From the NCBI GenBank assembly GCA_007449985.2, contig VIIQ02000749.1:62001-126000 (forward strand): a stretch of 64,000 nt of DNA, in the 5' to 3' direction. Source of the stretch: Desmodesmus armatus. Its lineage: Eukaryota; Chlorophyta; Chlorophyceae; Sphaeropleales; Scenedesmaceae. The position numbers and the translations under genes were made by a program. The notes beneath the pieces are model-generated. The model did not search any database, had not been told where the DNA came from, and saw nothing but the letters and a program-made list of their open reading frames with translations. Positions 11,260 to 21,206 of the stretch are shown in pieces (position 1 is the stretch's first letter; the number at the start of each line of letters is the position of its first letter).

Positions 11260-13100
11260 AGGGCAGGGGGGGCCTGCTGCTGCTGGTGGTGACTAGACAA
11301 TGTGCTTCGGGAGCAGATATGCAGGCAAGCACACATAAATACTGTGGAATAGTGACTTGGTTTTTCAGGATCGGTATAAGTGTCTGTATCTGAGACAACG
11401 TATGTAAGATCTAGATCCAGACTGATCACAACAAAGCCTGACCCCGCATGCACGTCCAATTGATACCAAAGTGGATTTGATCGTGCATCTGAAGCGCTCA
11501 ACAGCCCACCTGTCATCATGGTCAGCGCTACAGCCGTTTGGTCTTGACTGATGTTTCAGACACAGTCATTCTGGCATCGCACCCGAACATGAGACGTGAA
11601 ATCGTCCACATGTGGCTTTGTCGTACGTGACCGGTACCCTGTTGCAAGTTCCACTCGCTTTGTTGTTGCTGGGACCTGCGGTGCTTTGCATGCATGTCGA
11701 AACAACAGATGAGGACAGCCATGGCAAAGTGGTCTGCTGTCGTGCCACATTAAGCGTGGTGGCAGGCTAAAATCGCCGCCTTTTCTTTTGGTGGCTGGCT
11801 CAGCCACGCATAGACCTTGCCATACAGGCGCATGAGCTGGTCAGCGCTGAGCTAGCCAGCCCATGATTTTGACCTCACGCATGCGTCCAGCACACGTCCT
11901 GTTGGGCGGTAGCGCAGCTGCATTCTCAGCAAGATGCCTTGACATACGACACATCAAGGTGTCCCTTTTGCAGGGACAGGGCATGCATGACCAACCTAAC
12001 CAGGCCATGATTGCTGGCAAGCTTCTGCCAACGCAAGCTGTGAGGTGCACGAGCTCACTGTTGATGCAGCTATGCTGCCATGCCTCGAACATGCAACTTT
12101 CCAAAACACAGTCTTGCCCCATATTGTTCATTGCAGGAGAGCCACAGTTTCCAAGCCGCGCATTCCCTGCATGAATGCGCCGGAGTGTAGACTGGGCAGC
12201 TACCCAGCAACCAAGCCAAGGAGTTCAATCAGGCAGCCTATAGGTCTGTAGCTACAGACTGACCCTCATTGCCGGGGCGATCCCAAAGCAACAAGTGAAA
12301 AGCTTGCACTAATTGCAAACTGTCTTGGTGAAAGTACAGCCCCAGCTGTGGAACCCTGGAAGTTGATGATCCACTACCCCCTGCCCCTCAACGGCGAGTG
12401 CAAAACTCTTCAATACCAGCAGTAAGACCTAAGTCAACGGTCAACAGCAAACATCACTCAGCGGCACGGTGACGCGACTCATTCGCATGCTTTCGCTGCC
12501 ACACCCATCAGCCTGCTACACCCCCGGGTCATTCAGGGATTGCCAATACCGTCAAGTCCCACACCTATGGGAGAGTCCATGCAGGTGAATTCGCCCTTCC
12601 TGTTTCACAAGAGTCAGTGCTGCTCCACGCACAAGAGACATTGCAAAGTAGTAAGCAGCACTGCTAGCAGCCGCCTGCAAACCTGAGGCAATGTGTCAGA
12701 CAACACCGAATGCTGCAAGACGCATCATCTGTTTGTCTGGCATTTTGCATTGGCAACCCAACCATGTCTGTATACAGGCTCTGTGCAGTGGCAGGCCGTA
12801 ACAGGGTTGTGTCAAATACTGGTACCAAAACCAAACCTACAGGCACTGGAACCTTGAGCACCATAAGCTCACAGGTGCATTGTCATACACAGCCAACCTC
12901 TTCAAGAGGCACAGGACTGTGGCACAGTTGGCTGGCCAGAGAGCACTCACACATGTACACCAGTTTTGCCTGATAAGCCCCGGGATGAATTTGTTGCTAC
13001 GATCCAACCCAGCCGCAATTTTTCCAGGAACGTTGCTGCCGTCCCCGGGGCGGTTATATATTCCGTTATAACTGGCGGGCCGGCCCACTTGCAGTCCGCT
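11260..13100. other. Unassigned stretch upstream of the MscS-like gene
   Basis: This spans the 5' side of the MscS-like gene and the 3' side of the next gene, both on the minus strand. N-terminal exons and the promoter of the channel gene should lie here but could not be identified. No repeats of note are visible apart from scattered short inverted motifs (for example CCCCGGGG at about 13041). Confidence 0.4.
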
Positions 13101-13102
13101 CA

Positions 13103-15382
13103 TCACTCAGCAGGTGGCCCCATGTACTTCCGTTTCTGCACCTTCTTCCGTGGAGGTGGGCTGGGCACCTCCGCCTCGACAGCCCTGATGTCATTCTGTG
13201 GAACCATAGTAGGCCCCTGCTGACGCCCAGGGTGCTGCTGGCGCATGAGCTGCTGCTGCTGCTGCTGCTGCTTGGGTTGCTGCTGCCGCATAGGCTGTGT
13301 CTGACGCATTGGTGCACTGACGCTTTGGAACTGAGGCTGCTGCTGTTTTGGTGCGGGTTGGCAGCATCTTGCCATTGCTGTGATGGTGCATAGTCCTGAG
13401 TAGCTTGATTTGCCAAGGGTGCCAAGGCCTGAACCGGCTGCCCCTGTGCCGACTGAGCTGATGGCGATGTAGGAACAGGTGGTCTGCAGCGCACAAGGAC
13501 ATCAAAGAAGAGATGATGTGTGTTGCTTCAGTTCACTGTAGTACCGTCAAGCCTGCGGCGTCTGTCCACATGTGCATGTTGCCTACACATTCGGAGATAG
13601 CGCAGGCTCGCGCCGGCAGAATTCCTTCAGGCGAGCATGCCCGGCTGTCATGTTGTCATCTCTACTAGTGAGCTGCCTGCAGGAAAGCCCCTTCATTGTC
13701 AGGCTCACTAAACCATGTGCGCCGTCATCCCTTGACAGGAGATAAGGTGCAAAGATGAGTTTGCCGTCATGGAGCAGCAGAAGCCTTACTGCAACCACGT
13801 CAGTGAGCATTGGCGTGAGGTGCAGGGTTGCAACAGCAGCTGTATAGAGCACATGCCAAGTAACGTGACACATCCTGTCACAGCAGGGGGTCCACCGCAA
13901 ACCGAAGACTGTTGGGGGGGGGGGGGGGCGACGCCAAGCCTATTTCGGATAGGGGGGGGGGGGAGGATTCCATTACAAAAACAGCCTAAATCGGAAGGGG
14001 GGGGGGTCAGCGGCTCTTCAGCAAGGGCCCCTTGCTTGCTGTCGGACAGCAGTACCGATGTCGAGCCTCAAAAGTACCGGGGGGAGGGTGTTTGGACCTA
14101 AGAGCCTAAAAAGTAGAGGGGGGGGGGAGGGGTACGGCAATTCTTGGCGTCCCCCCCCCCCCCCCCGGTCTTAGGTTTGCGGTGGACCCCCAGCTCACCT
14201 GTGCCTCATCATAGCCTGCTGTCCAACCAACCTCTGTGGGTGTGACCGCAAGGTAGTCAGAGGTCCCCTGTAACAGATGCAGCATCAGGGACCTGTCAGG
14301 TGTGCCTGTACTGTGAGCAACATCACAATTTGGCGCCACCACTGGCAGTTGGCACCATGGCAGCAGCAGGACGAATGGCAGAGAATGCACTGATATGCAC
14401 TGATACCCATAAATAGACATTCAACTTTAGTGTTCGGTCAAGGCATGCATGCAGAAGGGCTGGGGTTCTTACCGAGCATGACAGCCTGCAAGAGCCTGCA
14501 AAGGAGCAACCAGCAACACAACGATGCTCGTCAGTCGTCTACAAAACCCCACACTGTGAACTGGCAATTTTGTAATGATGTTCGCAGACATGATGTGACA
14601 GCTGTGGACGGTGCCCATCCAACTCATGCTCAATTACAACACCAACCAGCTTTGGTTTGCCTAGTTGTTGGTGCCACTCTCAAGCTGGTGTGCTTTTTTT
14701 TGATAGGTACAAGGGGGGCGGGTGTGCTATGCTGTGTGCTCACGCATTACGAAAGCCCCTCACCTCCGATCTGCATGATGTCAGGTCAAGCCAACCCCGG
14801 TGGCAAGCCATACATTGGCAGCAAGACAGCAACACAGCATACGTATAGTGCTACTCAGGAGCAACCGTTGCTGTGGCAGACAGAGGTGCTGAACTGAATA
14901 CGGGTGCCTGCGACACCACTGCAATGCAGATGACTGGGCTAGCTTGCTGCCAACCGTCCACCAGCTGAAGGTTGGCAGCCTCTGCACGCGGCGTCACAGC
15001 AGCAGGACAAAGCACCTGTGCATCACGCTGCCACAGCGCTGACTGAGCATTGAGCGCTGTCACCCGTGTCGGCCTGTATGAGCCACCCCACCAACTGGAC
15101 CCCCATATGTATTGCTGCCGTCTGCTTTTTACTATGGTGGGCACAGCCTCCAAAACTTGTGATGATTGTGTGTCAGGAACATCTGCTGACTGTTTCCAGC
15201 AAGGTTTCGGCTACTCGAGCTACAGGCATTCCCAGACAAAAGGTTAGTCACCTGATAATCATTTGTCAACTCCTCTGCTGTGCTGCATGCGGCAGTTGCT
15301 GTGATGGGTTCACCAGAGGCTGCATCGCTGGGCCGGATGAAGGCCTTCCCCATAATTGTCCTGCTGGAGCCAACACACAGCC
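13103..15382 (-). CDS. Secreted Cys-containing protein with basic tail, copy 1 (partial model)
   Basis: Three minus-strand exons are supported by splice sites, phase and homology to the copy at 24936-29048: 15252-15382 (GLCVGSSRTIMGKAF...TNDYQ), 14199-14267 (GTSDYLAVTPTEVGWTAGYD) and 13103-13483. The last exon encodes TTCSYIAIS, a Gly-rich linker, the signature GLCTITAMARCC, a Gln/Met-rich stretch and a Lys/Arg tail ending KKVQKRKYMGPPAE. A stretch near 14880-15060 (ICIAVVSQAPVF) resembles copy 2 at about 26330 (ICIATARAQNNAV) and is probably another exon. The family is not recognised. The paired cysteines and the upstream secreted partner suggest a cell-wall or extracellular protein. The 5' end is not resolved. 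Confidence 0.6.
13910..14175. repeat. Cluster of long G and C homopolymers in an intron
   Basis: Runs of about 10-22 G or C occur at 13914-13928, 13952-13964, 13999-14007, 14119-14128 and 14151-14166, within the intron between exons 14199 and 13483 of the copy-1 gene. Such runs are error-prone in sequencing, so lengths are uncertain. Confidence 0.8.
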
Positions 15383-15901
15383 CTGCGGCAGCAGCAGCCA
15401 GGCAAAACAAAGCACCATCATTGGCAGAGTAGCATCCCCGGGATGAGCAAGTGCAACCCCTGCCTGTGGCAGCGGACTTGCATGTCGGCGTTGCTGCTCA
15501 AATTGAGTGTATCAATTTCACCCTGACGGGGGATATGCTGGGTGTGACAGTGCGCGTAAGGAGTAAACAATGTCTCGTCTTGACCAGGTATCCACCAGTG
15601 GCGGCCCACCAGTGGTAGTGCCTGTACTCTGCGATTGGATGGGAGCCTTCGTCAGAACGACTCACCGTCGTGAAACTCTGCAGCCCGAGCAGCTCTGAAT
15701 GGTGCAGCCGCTGCGGCAACAACAGTGAAAGGTATTTCACAAATCATGTGTCAAGTGATGTGCAGGGTTGTTGGCTACACTTCATGTGCCAGTGAACTAC
15801 TGCCTATCCCTTGCAGCCACTCAGTGTACTATGTCCTAGCTATTCCGCATTGTCACCGCAGCATGCTGGCAAGGTAGGTATTTGCTACAAGACAAAAATT
15901 G

Positions 15902-16139
15902 TCATGTGTGGCACATCCGCATTGCAACTAGGGCCATCTCCGCACCAGCACGGCTTGGCGGCGGCCGCTGCTTCCGTTGGCCCAGCCCCAACACTGGCCC
16001 CTGCCCTTCAGGTGGTCCCTGCATGCCGGGGTCGGCAGCACCAGCCCCAGCATCAGCATCAGCATCAACCATAGCGCCAGCCCCTCTGTTCAAGCTGTTG
16101 CCGCCTGCTGCGCCAGGACGGGACCTCAGTAGAGGGTTG

Positions 16140-16175
<36 letters not shown>

Positions 16176-17412
16176 GGCAGAACTTGCAGGGGGTTTGCTG
16201 CTGCTAAGCTTCCTTGCTGTGGGGCGAACTGCTGCTGGGCTGCATTTTGCAGGAAGTTGCCAAGCTTGGAGAATGTCTGCTTCCTGCCAGGCAAGAGCAA
16301 CTGCTGCTGCTGCTGCTGCTGCCCCTGCTGTGGGGACAATGGAAGCTGCTGCCAGGGTCGAGGCTGCCGCTGTGGTGGCAGCGGTGGCTGCTGCATGCCC
16401 TGAAAACCCTCGAATCCAACCTCTTCCTCCCCTGGGCAAAGCAGTCAGCAGAAAAGGCAAACTGACATAAGCTGTAAGTAACAAGCACACTGTGAGTTGC
16501 CGCTCAATACTTGTCCAAGAGTGGTTGAAAAAGAGGCTTTGGAGCAAAGTTTGACGGGCAAGGCCACCATGTGGCTGCAAGTGTGCTCATGGACCAACTT
16601 CCCTGCAAAGCCCTTGCTGCCTGGCCCAAGTATTGCTGCCACCCTATAACCAGCAGCGGCTGCGGTGTCATAGCAATTGTGATCTTAAGGCACTACTTGT
16701 GTGTAAACACGCTGAGCCGCGTCCACTACTACTACTACTACTACTGGCTGTCACAGTACACTGTAGTGCAGGTATGGACACTCATCACACTACGCTACAC
16801 TATACTTTAGGTACTGCAGGCAGATCCCTATCTTTGGCACCTTCCTGCCAGCCAAGGGTGCGGAGCCTTCAGGGAGGGGCCATAGCCTACCACTCGTCAT
16901 ACCACATTCTCTCAGGTGAGGTTTGCATGGTGATCAACAACACATAGCCTGCACGCTGATTGGTGCTGTGCAGCTGTGACCGCCACTGACCCACTGTGCT
17001 CACCTTCATCAACATCAACGTACTCGTCTGCATATGCACTGAGACCCGCTTGCATGCTTGATCTGAAGGGCGTGCCGCTCACAGCCACCGCTGCTCTGTC
17101 ATTGGCAACGCTGTCCTGCTGCATATGCTGTTGAGTGTATTCCTCTTTCACAGCTGCTGCTGCGTCTCCTGCTTGCTTTAATGCAGCTCTTGTATCACTT
17201 TCTGCTGCTACTGAGTGCTTTGTAGACTCGTTCAGCAGCTGCCGATGCCAATGCCGCTGCTGATGCTGCACATATGCCTCCTGCTTGTGTGGATAGTCTC
17301 TGCCAGTCCTGACGTGGCTGCTTTGATCCAGCTCAATATTTTCAGCTTGAGTACAAAGGCAAGCTGATAGTAGTATTAGAGCGTGAAACAGCACACGTGG
17401 CATGTAGCTCAT
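15902..17412 (-). CDS. Secreted Gln-rich protein, copy A
   Basis: Two exons, 17004-17412 and 15902-16431, join in phase 1 to give 312 residues. The start MSYMPRVLFHALILLSACLC looks like a signal peptide. A charged segment follows (ELDQSSHVRTGRDYPHKQ), then an acidic end to exon 1 (DEYVDVDEG). Exon 2 opens EEEVGFEGFQ and is rich in Gln and Pro, with poly-Gln from CAG repeats and the motif NPLLRSRPGAAGG. The homologue at 29690-32332 has the same order: signal peptide, LDQS...R motif, acidic DEG at a phase-1 intron, poly-Gln and NPLLSRPGARGG. This shows a common origin. An extracellular structural role is likely but unproven. I do not recognise a named family. Confidence 0.65.
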
Positions 17413-17833
17413 GCTGCTAATGTGTACAGCAGCAGCACTGCTGTGTAGATAGGCAGAGAAAGCTGGAGCTACGTGACAGACGGGAAAACACTGATGATTG
17501 TATCGTAAATGTCGAGTACGCAAAGACTGTGCCTTGCCTCCGCAGAAGGCGCGAAGAAAGCGTGTCTAAAGCACCGCGATGTTGTCTGCGATAAGATCTC
17601 AAGGTATTTTATATGAAACAGACTCTAGTTTCCCTGCCTTTGCTGACTCCAGATTCATTCCACCAATTGTCAAGAGCCTCGGAGGGAATGAGCTTTTTTG
17701 CCAGGTTGGAGGCAGTACGCGCAAGCTGATCGCTTGTGAATGCATTGAATTAAAGTTTATTGTAATTTGTCTGCTTAAGCATGCAGCACGGCACGCAAGT
17801 GAGGGTAGGGTCTCCTCTGTGGCATGTTTGGGC

Positions 17834-18374
17834 TTCAATGTACAGCCATGGGATCAGTGTTGTGCAACCCCCCTAGGCCTTCACTTTGTGTGTGGGGTAC
17901 CAGGAACTTCCAGGAACACGGTGTACCCTCACTAAGCGTTTGCTGCAGATTAACAACAGTCACTGCTGCTGATAGGCAGGCAGCCACTGGGTGCCCCAAC
18001 AAACCATCGCCCTTCAGCCAGTAAAACTGCAACCGTTGGTTTTGCCTTTTCAATGCACTTTGAGGCTGTTCCGGCCCCCCGCCCCCCCTGGACACGCTGC
18101 CATGAGCATTCAGCCTAGACTCACCCTTGATAGGTGGCTGCAGGTGTAACTTTGATTTGATTTGATTTGATTGGCTGCGCCACGTGTGCTGCTAGGGCTG
18201 CACAGCAGCTGCCAGACAGCCAACAGCAGCACCACAGCAGCATTCGTGCAAGAGGTAATCTGCAGCAAACGCTTAGTGAGGGTACACCGTGTTCCTGGAA
18301 GTTCCTGGTACCCCACACACAAAGTGAAGGCCTAGGGGGGTTGCACAACACTGACCCCATGGCTGTACATTGAA
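17834..18374. repeat. Long inverted repeat, 119-bp arms
   Basis: The arms 17834-17952 and 18256-18374 are reverse complements with one mismatch by my alignment (118/119), around a 303-bp spacer. A short extension (ATGTTTGG) continues outside both arms after a small gap. The arms would fold into a stable hairpin if transcribed. No transposase is present. The spacer carries a LINE tail insertion. Confidence 0.93.
18137..18172 (+). mobile_element. Minimal LINE 3'-end insertion
   Basis: The insertion consists of AGGTGTAACTTTGATTTGAT followed by further TTTGA repeats. The flanking heptamer TGGCTGC occurs on both sides (18135-18141 and 18172-18178), consistent with a target-site duplication. It matches the last bases of the LINE ending at 24276. 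Confidence 0.75.
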
Positions 18375-19425
18375 TTTCCAAACATCATTGACAATCACAG
18401 CAGCATCACCACATCAGCACTTGCAGGATGGACTCACAGCCAGAAGTTCTGCAGCCATCATTACTTGTAGCACCAATGGTCACTGACTGGTCCAGGTCCT
18501 GGCCAGGCCTGCTGCACACAGTCAGCGGCTGACTGCTGCGTTGTCACCCTTGAAATGTCAACTTGATTGGCATGGCGCTGACCTGTAGCAACATAAAGAG
18601 CATATCTTGACAAGTAACAGCAACTGCGACGGCCACAGTGCAGCGGCTGCAAACCAGGGGACAATCACTGCAACATAAGCACGCGCGCCTCACTCACTGA
18701 TCCACCCACTCACTCACGCGCTTATAACCACTGTGACCGCCAAATTGCAAACCGAGATCGTGATTGTTCTACAAGCCAAGATGCGCATGACATGATCTGA
18801 TGAAAGTCACAAACATAAGAGGATTCAACGGTCGTTTGAAGGAAAGATTCGACCTTCCGTCGGTCGGCATGATTCGACCGGCCTTCCGTCAGCGAGACCT
18901 TTCCGACCATTGGACAGGTGGCACGCCGCGTCCACCGACGCACCGGTCATCGGGTTTTTTTGACGGATGTTGCCGACATATCACTCCGACGAAAGGGTCC
19001 GACTAGTCGTTGCGATGCTTGTGAAACCAGCCATCATGCTAGTAGGTACAGCTGAAACAGTCCGGACTGCAAAAGTGTCTATTTTCACAATGCGGCGCAA
19101 TGAAAATGCTATAGCATGCTCACACCCCAGCTGTGGCTTGCCGAGGAGGCAGCAGAGCTGCCTGTAACACGGTCTTACTTCTTCTGTTACAGTACTGGTT
19201 CTGGCACAGCAAATACTGCCGCATGATGCACAGAAACACAGCCTAGTGCTTGCGGGGCAATCAGGCTCCCTTCATGGGGCAATCAGGCTCCCATTGCACG
19301 TTAGTGACGACTCGCGGATACTTGCAGTATCATACATAGGGCCTCGCTTTGACAGCCTAGGCAGATCTGCCAGTGGTCCTAGAACCAGTGGACACCACAC
19401 AAGCAGTGCCATGCTTCAGGGGCAA

Positions 19426-19491
19426 GCAGAAGGCATCTAGATGCCTTCTGCATGTTCATGGGCATGGCAGATCTGCCATGCCCATGAACAT
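19426..19491. repeat. Two adjacent perfect palindromes (26 bp and 40 bp)
   Basis: Positions 19426-19451 are a perfect palindrome centred on CTAG. Positions 19452-19491 are a perfect 40-bp palindrome centred on AGATCT. They abut with no spacer. A related 12-mer, GGCAGATCTGCC, occurs at about 19361. Confidence 0.95.
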
Positions 19492-20159
19492 CAAACGGCG
19501 TCTGCTCTGGCCTTTTGCACAGCTTGTGAGGGCGGCCTGGACAAGCACACACCAAATGCGTGCAGCAAATGCCACCCTGCCAGTGTCATGGTGGTTGAAA
19601 ACCCACGTGCACTCACTGTGTAAGTAACAAGGCCGAGTAACAACTGGCAGTGCGCACCATATCATTGGTAATTCCCCCTGGGATTCCTGACAGGGGCTGC
19701 CTCCTGTGCAACATAGCATACGCTGTAACAGACACACACTGCTGTCAGCCATGTACACCTGTCCAACCCCCGCATGGAAGGTAGTTGACAGGCTCACACA
19801 ATCGCATGTACAACCGTGCAGCACTCTCAGTGACTCCAACAATACAGCCGCCGGGTACTATGGTGCCGCCGCTCAAAGTGTTGCCAGTCCAAAACAGACT
19901 GCCACCTTCCGAAGCTGGGCCAGCACAGTCAGTATCAGTGCCTATGGAGAACCACTGGCCTAGTCCAAAAAAGACTGCTGTATACACTGCCACCTTCCAG
20001 CACAGTCAGTATCAGTGCCTATGGAGAACCACTGGCCCAGTACAGTAAGTAGATGCTGAAAAGCGTGTGGATGTGCCGGACTACCACACACCGTGGTGGG
20101 TGCCACACCCATTCTCAACACACACAGTAATCTGGCTGGGCAAAACATCCCATGCTCAG

Positions 20160-20196
20160 GTCAGTCAGTCAGTCAGTCAGTCAGTCAGTCAGTCAC
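20160..20196. repeat. (TCAG)n microsatellite
   Basis: About nine tandem TCAG units lie in non-coding DNA left of LINE 2. Confidence 0.95.
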
Positions 20197-20436
20197 TGTC
20201 AGCTCATGTGCATGTGTGAAAACCATCCTTGCTGTCGAGAGTCATGTCGAGGTCACCAGGCCCCATACAGTAACTGAATTGCGCAGGACATACACGGACA
20301 TGCTTCCCGCCCCCAAACTCACTCTACGCACACAACAGGGCAGATCAGCAGATCTGCTTGAGAGCTATGGCAGCATTTGCCGACTGCCGCAAGACACCAC
20401 GGCAGTAGCAACAAAATGCCTACACCTGGCTCAAAG

Positions 20437-21063
20437 CTGACGGCATTAAATCCGTCAGTTTCCAGACTTTGGCAAAGTCTGGAAACTCCCAGTCAAAGCC
20501 CATAACCCAAAAACAGCCCAGAAAGACCCTAAAGAGTGTCCGACACTGACGAAGAGTCTGGACAGCAGTGCCTAACCCAAGAGCACCGGAGCGCACCATA
20601 ACTGAAGATTGGACTGTCATAGGACAATACACAAAGAGTTTGTGCTCCCCTGACGCACCCCGATTGCATGGGGTAAGCCACATTGCCAGCAATGACAACA
20701 TAGAGCATGCAACTAACACTTCACCATTGCTGCCGGCCGACCAAGCATGGTGATACTTGCGTACGCATACAACCAAGAACACTGCTCAGCAAGTTGCCTG
20801 AAGCAAGTCCCCAAACCCAGAGATCCCAATCAGCCACAACCCCAGAAAGACCCAAACAAATCCAACAGAACCAAACAAACAGAACATGACCGTCATGTTC
20901 TGCCAGAACATGACCGTCATGTTCTGCCACAGTGTGGATGCAAGTTGCATCCACACAAACATGGAACATACCAGTCCCCAGAGGCTTACGGCGCTCAAGG
21001 TGATTGCAGGCATGCCAAGTCGGCATGTGGTGCCCAAGCACCATGCCATCGGATGCGGCATCC
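20437..21063. repeat. Palindrome/hairpin cluster upstream of LINE 2 frame
   Basis: Near-perfect inverted repeats with tiny loops occur in series. They are 20437-20458 (7-bp stem), 20459-20485 (13-bp stem, 1-nt loop), 20881-20901 and its copy 20905-20925 (10-bp stems, 1-nt loop), 20932-20956 (12-bp stem, 1-nt loop) and 21051-21063 (6-bp stem, 1-nt loop). They sit in and between two diverged direct copies of LINE-flanking sequence (about 20575-20885 and 21090-21330). Confidence 0.9.
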
Positions 21064-21206
21064 CAGGCACCATATCAGTGTGTGCCTGACCCTAGAGCAC
21101 CTTGGCACACCATAACTGAAGACTAGACCGTCATAGGACGATACACAAACAGACTGTGCATGCAACTAACACTTCACCATCGGTGCCGGCCGGGCAAGCA
21201 TGATGA

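Larger units (their letters stand above)
17420..20430. other. Non-coding, repeat-rich interval left of LINE 2
   Basis: No gene is supported. The interval contains the 17834-18374 inverted repeat, a tiny LINE tail insertion (18137-18172), a 66-bp double palindrome at 19426-19491, a near-exact direct duplication at about 19899-20045 and a TCAG microsatellite at 20160-20196. Confidence 0.6.
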
